The notes: a model not told the origin generated them from the letters alone. DNA of 64,000 nucleotides from Albugo candida (GCA_905220665.1 CAJNAR010000025.1:1-64000), one strand, 5' to 3'; shown: positions 1 through 13,550, counted from the stretch's first letter. Program-made: numbers and translations.

Positions 1-1904
1 CCGACAATACGGCACCAGAGCGCTGTACAACATCGAACCGCCATTCGGCAAAATCTGCGCGTTTGTTGCAGTCAACTGGATAACATAATTTTTTTTGCGA
101 GCGAGCGGGAAGAAAACTCTCGGGTTCAATTTTCGAAGACTTCTATTCGCTGTTGCAGAAGTACGTTGCTCTTGCGTTTTTACCATAAAACCATCATAAA
201 TAATAAGCGACCGGTTCCCAGATTCACAACCTATACAGACCCATGCAAAAAAAAAATGGATTTCTAGTCCTAGATTTCACCGTACAGTCAACGATCGCTC
301 GATCCGCTAAATCCAGAACGTGAAATTTTATCGATACGTACGTCATCATAAATGTTAGGAAACCTTCTAAGAGTATCGCCTGGTTGGGACCTTCTAGTCG
401 TCAATATTCACCAACGATGTGGAAATGACACATTTCAGCTCTTATTCATGTGCAAATATAGTAAATGCTGTGACCAATTATATGGTGCACAAACTCATAT
501 ATATATCCTGAATAGGGCAAGTTGTGAAGAATCTATTGCCAGTTCAACACGAATAACATAATAAGAAGAAGTGTCATAACAACATGTCAATGAGAGTCTT
601 CGAATGGCTTTATACCATGTAAACCGGTGTAAATGTCACAAGAAGGAGCACATCTTGAATCACCTTCAAAAGCGAACGCCGCGCTTCTCTGAGGTTTCCT
701 TGAGCCGAACCCGTTAGACTATAGAGAAAATGCGCACTCATATCAGGTAATGGAGTGTGATGCTTTTCATTTTTTTTATCCGTATGCGCAAAACCATGAC
801 AATGAAGCGTAGGATCATATGTCACATCAACTTCTCTCTCCAGAACGAGATGCTTAAAGACATCTCTCCTGAGAGAAAGTCATATTCTCCTACAACACAC
901 GGCTCATTGGAGCATAAATGCTCGTTTTACCTCGCGCAGTCAGGTCGAATTGATGAAAAAAAAATTTTTTTTGATGTATCCTCAAATGCGAAAAACCAAA
1001 ACTAACAATAAAGTGGGGCCAAAATTTCAATTGAAATTTATGGAAATGCTTTACAAAAGACATCAGACGTACATTTGACGCGAGATACTTACAGATCTTG
1101 AAGAATCATCTAGTATGTAATGCAACTCGTGGAGTTTCGCGGTTCAATTAATTTACCGAGAAACTCCGATGGAAGCCTTGACAAAGTGTCGCGTTCGTCC
1201 TCTCACATAAACGCATGTACTCTATTGCTTGTTGAACACAGGGAGGCGTTATACCACAATTTAGCTTGTAGTAGCTGCTTCACGAAACGCAAGGTAGATC
1301 GTTCAGTTGGTGAAATTGCGCTAAACAAACAAATTCATTCAAATTTTTCAATTTTTGTGCACATCATCGCTTGGCATCCAAATACTGAAAGGATCCCTTC
1401 GTGAGATAAGATGCGATCGTGTGGAGTAAGAAAGATCTCTGCATATACGTAAAGGCGACATATTGAAACTTTTAGGATGGTGCATTCGAAATGTAGATGC
1501 TTACGCAAGATTGGAAGAGTATAATCGTACATTTCATCATGTATGCAAATAGATATGTAAAATGTAGCTTGGATAGATGATATATGTCAGTGTGTAGCGT
1601 ATAAAACTGAGCGAGTCCGTGTATCTGCTGTTTCATCACTGGTCTTCCATCGCTTGTATATTTGATTTTTCATCAAATAAAACACGCTGATAACGGTATC
1701 AATCATTTCAGAGATACGAGCTTGTTCAATGAGTATTGTGTTGATACAGCTTTGGCTTTTATGGTCCCTTACCCAGTAGCACCCGACTGATTGCTATGCA
1801 AACTGATCAAATCCCAAAGCATGTTCGAAAATGCTAGGTACACTTGCATTGCTTCTTATGACATGCTCGGTACGGCCTAAATACGTTTTCCAGCAGGTCG
1901 TTCT
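1..1904. other. AT-rich sequence without a recognised gene
   Basis: Only short open frames without recognisable domains occur here on either strand. I see no LTR, tRNA-like box or long repeat. It may be decayed transposon or intergenic DNA; nothing can be assigned. Confidence 0.5.
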
Positions 1905-2030
1905 TTGACGGTAATGCTTTATAATTTGCAAGCTAGTCTGTTGGACTCTAAGAACCCGATGATGACGCATGATGATGTTGAAAACACTCACTTACTCGTT
2001 GATACACCTGGTCATGTAGATTACACATCA
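1905..2030 (+). pseudogene. Possible fragment of a translational GTPase (GUF1/LepA-like)
   Basis: A short frame contains the peptide HLLVDTPGHVDYT, with the invariant Asp codon at 2001-2003. The segment DTPGHVD is the G3 (switch II) motif of translation-factor GTPases. The residues just before it (TVMLYN, then SLLDSKNP) fall where LepA/GUF1 proteins have the region leading into that motif. No P-loop is seen upstream, and the reading degrades within a few codons downstream, so at most this is a scrap of about 40 residues. The motif is short and could be a chance match. GUF1 is preferred over other translational GTPases only by inference from the residues upstream of the motif. Confidence 0.3.
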
Positions 2031-2041
2031 ATGAAGAGAGA

Positions 2042-5000
2042 AGAACGATCGAGATCTGATTGCACTATTAAATGTAGGCGTGCAGTGTATAAGTTGTGTC
2101 CGGATATATAATAACGGAGTATATAACGCATTCAATTTCGAACAAGGTGGTGCCGCTGTATTGATAAGAGGAAAAATTCCCAGTGAACAAAGAACTCGCA
2201 TTTTCTGGCTCAAGTCGTATCCCTTCAACACATACATAATTTCCTTACGAGGCCGCTTGAGTTGCAAAGCGCGCTAAGAATAGTCTGTCTAACAGGGCAT
2301 CGCTGACCATCCACTATCGCATCAAGGATTCTGAAAAGTGTTAGTCAGGACAGCATACGCTTAATGCAATAGGCTTACAACGGCTTAAGTACAAGCACAT
2401 GTTACACGGATAAGATTATGTAATGACGCTTCGATCAAAATGCATATTAATTCTCTGCAAAAAAATCGAATACAGCCTTACTACTGTATTATATCGATAT
2501 ATCTTTCTCCCCTATAACCACGCAAAGGACGCATCAGATTTATACAGGGTGCGAATGCAGCGACTTAAAATCAGTGGATTGTTATCAGAGAGTAATAGTC
2601 GTGATGCTACCTTTCTAACGCTCCTGCTCCATGAATTGAACTAGGGTCAGCGAGTTGAACCTCTCAGCAGGTTAATATTTACAGAATCTCCGTTCGAGTA
2701 TTTCACAAAATCATCGAACATTCTCGTAGTAACATACTGTATTCACACCGATGCTAACACGATAACTCGAATCCTGCGTGCTTCTGGATTTTTTGTATTC
2801 GAACTGAAATCTTCCTATATGACTTGCTTTGACGTATAGCTTCAGGTTGGCTGCATCGATATTGTGGAGATCCAAGTGAGTTGGATGAATAAATAACCAG
2901 CGTTTCGCCACAGGACCATGCGAAGCATAACTATTTGATTACTAGACAACCCGCATGTACACGGGAACCGACATTTTCTTGAAGTCTGTCATTTATTTAC
3001 TCCTGCAATCTAGAATCTTCGTAAACGATGTGGCTCTGATGCATATGTTAATATAGGAGCCGACAAGAAGGCGGAAGTATCCTATGTGCCGCTATGTCTT
3101 ATAAGCATACTCACCTGAACATTATGCTATTGAGAAAAGCGAGCTTATTCGTCTCTCAAGGATCAAGTTTTGTATGCCAAATAAGCGAGCAGAAGCATGA
3201 AAGCGACAACTTTGCAATAAGAGCCAGCGTTATCTTTTTGCAAGATCCAAATGAAATCGTCTGTTTTGCTCGAGGAGACGGAGGTTAGTTTTCTCTCAGT
3301 TATTTATGAATTACTATACTATTCTAGAGAAACGTTTCGCGAGTTATTGTAGAGCACCATTGCTTGTGCGAAAAAGTGTCATTTTATGAGAAAATAAAAT
3401 TATGTTTTTGAAATGTTGACTTTCATGTCGTGTCCGTGAAATGTTTCGACGCATTATATCCACGGAAGATCGTCCAGTTGGTTATATCGCCATTAAATTG
3501 TTCCGATGAAGTCTCGTGTATAATCAAAATATAACCTCAGATAACAGGCCTTTGACAAGACTGACCGAGCGATACGTGTGATGTCTCGAAATTTCGCGGA
3601 ACGAACGGTCATATAATTGTTACTTGAAACACGAATAGTAATGGCACATTTCTTGCTAGAACCAATTACATCATTTGTTTGTAGAAAGAAGAATCAAGAT
3701 GAATTCCTCTAGCATCAATAAATCGTTGTTGACTGTTTAATCGAAAGATCAGACGACGACCATTCCACGTAGCCCTTGTATCTCAGTATGTGATGTCGTG
3801 CAAACTAATTTCGATATAACATCTATTCACATTGTAAAATCATACAGTGTTAGACATGTCCTCTCCCTACATTGACTATATGCTGCATTTTTTTTATAAT
3901 CCATCGCTCGCGGTTATTAAACGTATAGTCGTACAATTCGGCAAAAATTTCCATATAAGTTCAAAAATCCCCGAGTTGTTTGTAAACATGTTTACCGAAC
4001 ATCTAGCTGTGCAAATTCGCAGAATTGACTTTATAAGCGTATACTAGTAAATGCGTCTCTTTGATCGTGTGATTTTTTGTTTGACAGAAAATCAATGCAG
4101 ATGCAATTAAAGGAAGAATAGAAAAGCTTCTTTTTTCAAAAAATACATGTGTTCTGGGTCTTCCGCATATTTCATTTGAAAGTGTTTGTTATAGTATGAT
4201 ACCAATATTGTTGACTTCGTTGGCCTCTACGCTATCTCCAGCAATAATTAATGTGGGTGATCTCTCTATCCCTTGATGGGTGGAAAATAGCATCCTGGTT
4301 TAGCATATAAAATCCATGAATCAAATAATCTAAATTGGAAATTGCAATAAAATAATGTTTAATGCAGAGATCTTTCTACGGATTCTATGCATGAGATATA
4401 AAGCAAGAAAAAATCCAACAAAACAATTCTGTCGGAAAATTCATCCATATTCGAAATACATCACGCCTGAGAGGTTCTTACGAAAGAAGCAGGTAGTTGA
4501 AACCGAACAGGAGAAAGATGTACTAGGGAAATCAAACTAAGTCATCATTTCAGAGTAGGTCAAGTGTAAAAACAGTAACCAAAAATCTTCTTTTACCAAT
4601 GTTCGCATCGTCCCTAACAATTTATGAACGAGAACATGCGAACTTTGCAACGCGGTCCTCAAGCGTTCTCGTTATCTTGTATGAAGTTTTTTCTGAGATG
4701 CTGTCAGTTAATTCACTCCTGACCAAGTCCCCTCTATCAATATTGTGTCAGGCAATAATAGATTGCAGCACCTAGGGTCACGAGGCAATATGCATGGTCA
4801 ACGACTGAGCACTGTGTAGCACTGTCAGAAAAATCTAATATAAGCGAACGAACTACTCATTTCGTGCATCAAGGTGTGATAATAGTTCTAATCTAGAATT
4901 CAAGTATAAAAGCCTGAGATCAGTAAATGTTGGTAAAGTAGTAGGAAGTTTTGCGAGATATACCCACCAGCTTTCTTTAGATACTTGTAAATTTCTATTA

Positions 5001-7014
5001 TAGAAAAAACAGAATCTACAATACGCGTAAGTAGCTGCGCTAGAAAGTATTGCAAAGTTAAACACCTGTTGAGGCTCTTTTGCGAGAGCTGCTAATATAT
5101 ATATATATATATAGAATTGGATAAGGGGAGCTATCGAATGATTTTTTATTACATTGATTTAATGCAAATGTATAGTCTATTCAACCCCTTCATCAGCGAC
5201 CGCTTGATATAAAAATTGAATGCACTTGTGAGCAAACAAATATGAGTCTGGGTACAAGAAGTGCAAATGATACATTGCACATTACATAATCTATCTGCAT
5301 TTCAGTGTATGCTTGCATGTACAATAGTCCCTTGCCTACACATAATGCGTATTGCGAAAGCAACATAGCAATTACAGCAACCGGCTAACCTTATATTCGT
5401 CTGGCTTGAGACCAGTTAACTTTTTTAAAATGCCCATCAAGATGAAGTCATGCACCTGATTTACCTCAATTGTTTTCCGAGAGAAGGTAGTGATCTGTCT
5501 ACCTAGCCAGACAAAATCTGTCTTGTCCTGCAGACCATCCGCCACATTAGCTTGAACAATGTTGCGACACAACGAGGTTCCATACCATTGATGGGGTAAT
5601 ATGACCAGCATTCGAATCGACAAGCTGAACGTATTGAAATTAGCAATGGCTTCGCAATATAACATTTAAAAGCTTATAAAAATGGGAAGTAAGCTATTTT
5701 TCGAACTGATGGGTGCAGAGACATCGATTATGCGCAGGCGCGTGCGATTCCAGATTACATTCTATGCAGCTTGATTATAGCAACCACCATGGTTCACTCT
5801 GACGATGACATAACATTGTGGTATAAACACGTCTTGAACACTGTAATAAAAAGTGGAGGAAAATGGAAGGGAATAAAATTCAAGCTATCATTCACATTTT
5901 GCTTTAAATGAAACATGTCCAGTCGTCTTTTCATCTCTCATCTCAAATTACCTCCAAATAATCGATAAAGTATACGAGGAAGTAAGAAGAAAGGGTGTCG
6001 ATGCACCATCATCTTCAACTACTTGACTAGGCACACATAACAGGATTTGGAAAGATACAAAAAAAAAGTTGCGGTGATAAGAGTACACAGTGATCTCAGA
6101 CTGATGTGATTAAGAATCGTCATAGAAAGAACGAAATAGGCACGGTAAGAATATCTCCGAGACAATATCACATTACAGAAGCGTAGAGGGTGTCTATTAG
6201 AGTGGTGGAGACCTGATTTATGATAGCAAATGCTCACAAGAGAGACCTGTAATATTTGATAGTATGTCACTTGACTATTTGTATAATTTGGAGTCATCGA
6301 GTATCAAATCTACAAAATGCTGATTTTTTTCTCAGCTCCTCCTACTTGCTATATGCCTTAATGTTTTCTTAGAATGTCTTCGCACACTATTAGAAAAGCG
6401 CTCGAATCACTGCAAAGTTACTCGTATGATCAGCTCTCCATGATTTGAATGCATTGCATGCGGAAGGACTTTAAACAAGGCACCGTCCAAGCTCCATCCA
6501 TTAAATTGTACTATATATGTAATTAGGTTGATAGCCGCGAATCGCTCTAGAAAACCTTCCACTATCCATAATGAACTCTTTAATAGAGGTAGATGCATAT
6601 TTTTATTAGGTTGGGCGAGTTAACGCAAGAAACAACTACGTCAACAATACAATCGTACGTTTTACCGCTACATCGTTTTTCCAAGTCCGCTTCTACGTAG
6701 TCCTAGTCAGCGTTTGATCGTTGGATCGAAATAATCACGCTTCATACTCTCATTCGATCTCTAGAACGCCGCTGCCAAAAGACCTCCAATTTACTTTTGC
6801 ATCCTACGATTTAGTCGAGCCGAGGGGGTCACAAATCATTATCAAATTTATCCTCCGATTCAATGCTTCTTTTAATAGTACAAATTTGGCTTTTCGCACT
6901 GCACTCTACAAATGGAGGCATCGACAAATTCCCTCGCGTTGTATATCATACTGTATAACCAGGAGAATTGAGTATTCAGATTATGGTTGTACAAACAACT
7001 CAGTCGCTCAGAAA
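2042..7014. other. Unrecognised AT-rich block
   Basis: About 5 kb with only short frames in all six registers, none with a domain I recognise. The frame of the ORF beginning at 7015 is already open from about 6721 but has no ATG before 7015. A minus-strand frame at 5372-5665 (97 codons) is the longest other candidate; it matches nothing I know and has an ordinary composition. Apart from a TA microsatellite near 5095 I see no structure. Confidence 0.45.
5094..5113. repeat. (TA)n microsatellite
   Basis: An uninterrupted run of alternating T and A, about ten units, lies in otherwise non-repetitive AT-rich sequence. Confidence 0.8.
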
Positions 7015-7659
7015 ATGGGAAACCCCAGTTTTTTTGGAAAGGACGATCAGCCGACTTTTTTTGGATTAGAGAGGAGAGAAGTAGCTTTTATCCGATCAAA
7101 AATTCGCGGTGTGATCAACCAACGTGTTGGCGTTGATGCTTTTGTTTCAAACCTTGAGGAACGGATGAACAAGTATAATTTCGAGCTCAGAAGGTTCAGG
7201 TATGATCTGATAAATAAATACAGTACGGAAAGTAAACAAAATGGTCATCTATACAATTCCAGATGGGACCTTGCTCACCACCAACCAAGTTTGATAAGAT
7301 TGACATATATATTTTATTCTGAGCTCACTAGCTATCATGTTTGTCAATTTGACGGGAAGTCACTAGATCGTTCTATGGTTTGTGCGGAAGCTACATTTAA
7401 ATCAGTACAAGAGAATCAGCAAGTGCAATTCAATCACGAACATCTTTCAATCTTTCTCCCGTCGTGGGCTCATGATGCTCTCATAGCTGCATTGATGAAA
7501 GAAGCACCAAATTTGAAATTTGATGACCTCAATGGCTTTGATTGCGATGATATCAAATATGTCAAACTTCCGACATATGAATTTAAATTTCAAGGACTCA
7601 AATTTTTATCGACTAACACATGCCAATTATTTCAAGGAATCTATTCTACCCAAGAATAG
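7015..7659 (+). CDS. Hypothetical protein, about 215 residues
   Basis: This is the longest unexplained open frame in the first 10 kb. The frame is open from 6721, but the first ATG is at 7015, so I place the start there; an upstream exon cannot be excluded. The product is charged and hydrophilic, with an Arg/Glu-rich segment near residues 20-50 that could form a helix. It has no signal peptide, membrane segment or motif I recognise. After the stop at 7659 the +1-shifted frame stays open to 7786, so the true reading may continue through a frameshift or intron. It could be a real host gene, an exon, or a remnant of an unknown mobile element. No function is proposed. Confidence 0.35.
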   Translation: MGNPSFFGKDDQPTFFGLERREVAFIRSKIRGVINQRVGVDAFVSNLEERMNKYNFELRRFRYDLINKYSTESKQNGHLYNSRWDLAHHQPSLIRLTYIFYSELTSYHVCQFDGKSLDRSMVCAEATFKSVQENQQVQFNHEHLSIFLPSWAHDALIAALMKEAPNLKFDDLNGFDCDDIKYVKLPTYEFKFQGLKFLSTNTCQLFQGIYSTQE

Positions 7660-10564
7660 ATGCTTCCTGGCAGTGCAAAAATCCGAAAGAAACAATCTAT
7701 GGTCACTTGGTGGTCAATTTATCAAAACTTACGAAACCGTGCTCTGGACTTCACCAGAAAAGCAAATTTACCTGAATATTATTTAGAATGTGACATTGAT
7801 AGCTCCCATATTTTAGCGAGTCGCTACAATTAAGCTCTTTCTTCTCGTCTGCACCTTGTTTCTCATTGCAGGAAGGAAATACTAATTTTGTCTCATCATT
7901 CGTCTGACTAATGCGATACTAATTAGCGCCTCCCCACTCCGACCACAAGCTCACTTTTGTAAGCTAGATAAATACGGTCTAGGGTGATGGGTATCCAGAA
8001 CCAATAATGGATCGCAACTCAAATACGTTTGCTTGTATTGGACCGAAATAATTCTAAGGCTCTGTCAGGCTCGCGATCTTCCCAGTATTCTTTCTGTTGC
8101 GTTCAATAACTACAGCTTTCTTAGTCCAAAAGGACAAATTGTGTATTACTGTCGATGACTATTGTGGCTCTCATATCATCCATTCACTAGCACATACTGT
8201 CGAGAATGCGATGGCTTTTCGATCACTTGGCTTGACTTCTCCTACAGATATAAGTACTGCGTTTTTAGTCGTACTCTCTATCTACGCAAGTATTCGATAT
8301 CCCGGAAAAACGTCGCACAGATGGAAGATTGCGTCTAAAAAATGTAGACTTGTAGTGTCTGATTCATTATCCATATGAATTTGAGACAATTGTATTTAGA
8401 AGTTATCTATAGTTGTGAACTCTTCTATCCGAATATCCCCATTTTGTTATAGAAAATCTTTCAAAACCCCGTTCTTCAACTAATCTTCTTTGATAGCCTT
8501 GCCACTTATTAACATTTTATGTCACAAGGTCTTCCTAGCCGCGTGACAATTAGCCATATTCCAGCACATGAATTCAAATATATTGGACTAAAGCAGGAAT
8601 ATATATTCTGGATGAGCTCTTCTTCATTTCTGCTACAAATCAGTGTTGCCGAGACGGCAAGAAAATCTTGATCATGACTGTAAGTTGAAGGCGCAGAATA
8701 TCCACTTCTCAGCGATGTAACACAACTGGAGAGAATTGACATGGTATGAGTATACTAAAACACGCTTTCCACGCCCGCTCTATAAGCTCAATGGAACCAA
8801 ATAAGTAAATTCAGTTGCGGATAAAAGAGTATGGCGGGTACTTTCGTTGTGAATGAGCTTACGCAGAGACTATCAAAACGTTTCTAAGCCCTTCTCTAGC
8901 TTTAACATCATTGCGATTGGAGTCATAAACTTATTCGTTTACGCGCCCAATGCAGTATCGACATGCGGCGTCCGAGGTATCATCCAACTGAAAGACAAGA
9001 GTTGAATGGCTGACAGAGTTGCTGTAAGGAATTCGATTTTTATTTGGGTAAAAGTCCAATCATTCTACCCATTTCATGCAAGCTGTCGAAACAAACGCAA
9101 TAGTACCAGGAGATATAGTAAGGAGACTCTTTATATGAAATAATATGGTGATATCATAATGATAGGATGAAAAAACGAAAGATGACCCAATCAATCAAAT
9201 CCCGGAATAATCTAGCATTCTAAAGCCCATTTACCTCACGATATATTATTAATGTATCATTAAATTGAAGCGTTGAATGATTTAAATTGTTTTGAAATAT
9301 GTGTCGAGCACGGTAATCAATCAATGGAATAAAGCGAACGCTTCTCAACCTTCTCGAACCTTTTCTATAGAAGTATGCAACTTTTTTGCTTTCTTATGTC
9401 TCATGCAAATGTTTTGGAAGTCAGAATACTTGCAAGTCGGACAAAGAGATAATTATTGACGTGAAAGAATCCGAGGATTCATCGTACTCCTTTTGAAAAC
9501 ACATTATGTAATTGCTGAACGAACAGAAAAATGGTTTTATGAAACTGGTCATGATTGAGGAACATCACGTTCGATTGATTCGGCGAATCCGTCAAGGATG
9601 TCAATGGTCGCTTATCAATTACCAATCCAGTTAGCTCGACATGGGCGATGCTGATAAGTTACTCAATTCGTACTCAAATAGTGGGGGAGTAGATTCCCAA
9701 CGAAATGCACAGCTGCACCAAATCTTCTTTCCGAAATGTCACTGAAACTTATTAAGTGCTACCAGACGACAATGGGACTTCTCTTCCCTAAATTTTGTAA
9801 TCAGCGGAAAATACGGCCGATGTGAAGGAAAGAGAAACAGTCGAGAAGATTTCTTACGGAACTCAAGTGTGGAACTGACATTCCTTCTCTTTTTTTTCTT
9901 CAGTCGACACGGATAAGAACATGAAAGAGATACTAGAATTGAATTTGTTGCCTGTATCGCACTCACACATGAAAACTCACATTTGATTAGTATCATGTGG
10001 CTGGAGTAGAAATCTTAATTGTCCGGAAAAAGTTTTGAATTACAAGCGCATTTCACGCTACTTCCACCTTCTTATGATCCCCATGATGCGTTAGTGATAT
10101 TTCCGTTACGCAATGCACTCATCAACAGACACGACACCGTAAACTATTAAACATTGAGGATTTTTTTTTCACTCTAAAAATGTCTTTTGTGCGCAAATAG
10201 ACCCCCATCAAGTTCGATTGAAGCCAATCAGGTTATTAATTATTCTGGTTGCCGTCATTACCTACCAACACAGAAGGCTCTCACCATCATCGAATATCAC
10301 TATCCAACTCAGTATGGGGTTTAAAATGAATTCTTTTCTCAGAAGATGGTCCATAACCGATGTATGGAGACGATAATGCGATCAGTAGGAGAATTAGAGG
10401 GTTTGAAAACTATCAGCAAGGGCTCTTGCTCAAGTATCATATCCTTTTGATTCTTTTGCCACACGAAAGTCCTCACATGCTAGAATTTGACTCGAATATC
10501 GAGTTGCTTGTAATGTCCGTTGAGGCGTTCGTCTACATAATAAAGCAACAATTGTCGTAAACAC
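7660..10564. other. No recognisable gene
   Basis: Only short, unmatched frames (for example 8097-8378 plus, which opens with TTG, and 9739-9996 minus) are present. No repeats, tRNA genes or transposon domains were recognised. The block ends at the left LTR of the copia element. Confidence 0.45.
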
Positions 10565-10797
10565 TGCAGGGAATAGGAAGTCGCTTGACTGAAAGAAGGC
10601 AAAAAAGAAGTTAATATGTTATTCAAGACTGTTGGGTTTTCTTTCTACGGCCTTCCTTGATAACGAAACAACCGCTACGGAACAGTCCCAGCGGAAGATA
10701 TACGAAACCACTCTTCAGATTCTTGGATCATTTCACCAAAACGTCCGATGGATGGCAATGTGGAGTCGTTACCTTCCAGCAATCCTTCTTCACTGTG
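10565..10797 (-). repeat. 3' LTR of copia-1 (left copy)
   Basis: This matches 15273-15495 along its length, sharing segments such as CAGGGAATA, TTTCTACGGCCTTCCTT, ACGAAACCACT and CAATGTGGAGTCGTTAC. The many substitutions and small indels point to an old insertion. The ends are approximate. Confidence 0.8.
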
Positions 10798-10799
10798 CC

Positions 10800-11446
10800 G
10801 TGTTTCTGTTTCCTAAATACATGTCCTGATCCTTGCTCGTTTTGTGCATCAGTGAACATAGTCCTATCAATTGTTGTAGTCGACCAGCGCTAACTGCCTT
10901 CGTAAGCAAGTCAGCTTCTACCTCTTCGGTTTGCACATAAAATGGCTTTACAATGCCCCTTTTAGCATAATCTTTGATGAATTTGAGCTTAATGTCGATG
11001 TGCTTGGCTCGCGTCGAACTTTCTTCGTTTCCCATCTGTGGGATAGCTGCTTCATTGTCTATCTCCCTCTGCATAGTTCATTCTACGTTTATCCCCTGAT
11101 CAACATTCAGCTGGAGTAATCCCAGGAGCTAATAGCCGGCATGTGAAGTCGACGTGAACTCCGCTTTCATAGTCGATAGCGATACTGATGCTTGCTTCCA
11201 GCACGTCCAGCCCACTATCATGTCATCAACACGGAAGATCGCTCCGCTTACCGACTTGCGGTAATCTTGATCCCTGCAAAGTCCGCATAGCTTGCGCTTG
11301 AAAGTTGCACAGTAGTTATTTGCTAAGCCTGTTCTGTCGAAGCTGTACTTAACGTTCTTGGTTCCTTTCATATACCTGGAAATTATTTTGCTCAATTTCC
11401 AGTCGCTTACCGTAGGATAATGGGCTCGACGCGTAGCTCGGGGCAC
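10800..11446 (-). pseudogene. copia-1 RNase H domain (broken)
   Basis: Two frames carry the C-terminal copia RNase H. The upstream one (11129-11446) has the stretch ending in the SVSG, WTCWKQASVSLST and KAEFTS motifs. The downstream one (10790-11074) has SSTRAKHIDIKLKFIKDY and the terminal ADLLTKA motif that ends copia polyproteins. About 55 bases separate them with a change of frame. The domain degrades the RNA strand during reverse transcription. The copy cannot yield a full protein. Confidence 0.85.
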
Positions 11447-11517
11447 CGCATACGCAATGTCCGGTCGTGTGCATCAACCCAACCACGACAGTGATCCCAC
11501 GATTGCCTGAAAGTGTT

Positions 11518-12260
11518 TCAGTGATGCTGATCCAACTGGCCCATCCGCGGGCAGGATCGGGTCGGCTTCTCGCATGCCAGTATCATGATCGACCGTTTGG
11601 GTGTCCTAACGTGGTGCGCATCTTGTAGACAGAACTTAGGTAGTAGCTCATTTATCATTTGTTCTTGGTCAATTCTATAACCATATTCCGTAGAATGAGT
11701 AAGTCGCATCCCTAAAACCTTGCTAACGACGCCCAAGTCCATTTATCTTGAGCGTTTCCAATTGTTTAGACACATCATCCACTCGAATCTTCGATGTCCT
11801 GGTCACCGACATCGTCAACATATACTCCGACGAAAGTCTTTCTATCGTAAGCTCCTTTGTAGTAAATGAACGAGTCTGTGACACATTGTACGAATCCGAC
11901 ACGAAGTAGCTTTGAATGTAGAAGTTGCGCCCAGAGTCTTCCAGCTTGTTTTAATCTATAAAGGCTGCGCTGGAGTCGAAGCACCACTTGTTTTATGTGC
12001 TGAGCACGACAACGCTGTAGCTCCTATTCAATCGCTTTCCTTCCTTGTGGAACGTATAGGTAAATGTCCAAATCCGATTCAGTAGAGGCCTTGACATACG
12101 CATTAGACAAATCCCAATGACGCGCCAGTACACCCCATATCTTGGAAAAGGCAAGAATAACCTTCCCAGTCATCATGTCCCTAACGGTGGCGAATGTTAC
12201 TGTATAGTTTTACCAAAACACTGTTCATTCCCGCACGCCACCATGCGCGCTTTGTAGCGC
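11518..12260 (-). pseudogene. copia-1 reverse transcriptase (broken)
   Basis: The domain is spread over at least three frames. The N-terminal part (about 12060-12210) reads through TGKVILAFSKIWGV and SNAYVKASTESDLDIYLYVP. The palm part (11775-11987) has SLYRLKQAGRLW, then the catalytic GVYVDD motif at its end. The downstream part (11518-11742) has the DLGVVSKVLGMRL motif. This is the RVT_2 type typical of copia. Gaps and frame changes between the segments make it non-functional. Confidence 0.88.
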
Positions 12261-12429
12261 TCGACGTTTCAACTAGCATCTTTTTTGTCTTAAACACCCA
12301 ATTTGCGTGAAGAGGGCGCATTTCGTCCGTGCGCTACCATTTCCCACGTGTCGCTGGCCTTTAGAGATTCTATCTCCGACTCAGCAGCGCCTCCCCACTC
12401 CACAACTTATCACTATTCATGACTTCTCT

Positions 12430-12947
12430 TCAATTCTTCGGATCTGCACGATACACAGCACCTATAATCTCGCGTGGAGGGATCTTTGTTTCATTAAATC
12501 TCGTCCTAATGTTCACTGCTGGCTGATTGACTGTAGCTTTATTCAGATTACTTGTTCTTCCGCCACGCTTGCCGTGCTTCTTGAAGTTTTTCGTTACCAC
12601 TCGCAGCTCCTCGTGACGTGCAACATCGCTGGTTTTTTCTGTCCGTGTGTCACATAGAGCGTCCATCTCAGGTGCTGATTCGACGCTCATGTCAATAGCA
12701 TCAGCGGTCTTCTTGTTGTTAGCTTCTTAGTCGTTGTCTTCATTTGTTTGACGAACAAGTTCCGCGTTTGAATACTAGCTGAGAGTCTTAGTATTTCTGA
12801 TATGCTGCGTTCTTCGCACCACACAATCCTTGGTAAGCAGCCCCTTGTACCCTTTTTCGTCGCTCTTGTCAGTAATCTGTTCTTTCTCTCCACGTCGTTC
12901 GAGGATCTTGTGTTTGAGGTTCCGGATTGCGGTTCACGGGAAGCCAA
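12430..12947 (-). pseudogene. copia-1 integrase-RT linker region
   Basis: Two frames, rich in Lys/Arg and Glu, lie between the integrase and RT domains. In copia elements this is the variable basic linker that ends in the V(Y/F)xADPKN-like peptide preceding RT; here a frame ends in GAVYRADPKN. No catalytic motif is expected. Confidence 0.6.
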
Positions 12948-12949
12948 AA

Positions 12950-13550
12950 AAAAAACAATATCTGTCAGCTTTGGGCTGGAGCCCGTCAGAACTTTAATCG
13001 GCTAAGCACGATTCTCATTTCCTCGCGTCCATCTGTGGTTGAGAATGCAGGACGCATATTCTGGAGCGTCAATTTGAAAACACAATGGCATCCCCGATCC
13101 AAAAATCATGGAGCGCACCATGTTCATTACTGTTTGATACGAACGCTCCGCCTTCCCGTTCTACGCTTCATTCCCCGCTTCCGATACCTGACGTCGCACT
13201 CCGGATTTTCACAAAACGGGTCGACGACCCTGTACACATCTCCACCATCGGTGCGTAGGCCGTGAATCCTACAGTCAGAGCGCTTCTAAAAGGATACGAA
13301 AAAGTTCTCGAATGACTTGGTCGCCATGTCCCTCGTTTTTGCCAGAAACACACGGCAGTAATTGCTTTGTAATCCACGAAATCAAATATCGGTTGGCGTG
13401 ATTGGATCCTTGATATCGCTACAGATAACGCCATCCACTCGGTCGATAGAAGAATTCATTCCAGTATCTTTGATGTTATGCACGCTGGCTCTTCTTTATT
13501 CGCGAGAAAAATGCAGCTCTATGGGTCGTTTGCCATCCTCTCAATGATTT
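12950..13550 (-). pseudogene. copia-1 integrase core (broken)
   Basis: Separate frames show integrase motifs: a DRVDGVICSD segment with IFDFVDYKA near 13370-13450, LRTDGGDVYRVVDPFCEN near 13200-13260, and NGKAERSYQTVMNMV near 13130-13170. The latter two hold the second Asp and the Glu of the D,D-35-E triad. The Asp/TDGG and GKAER segments are in different frames, so at least one frameshift lies near 13195. The enzyme joins element cDNA to host DNA. Confidence 0.85.

Noticed and set aside
11465..11530. Possible separate host gene between the RNase H and RT frames of copia-1
   Set aside because: The flanking frames join as one RVT_2/RNase H polyprotein; the gap is decayed element sequence.
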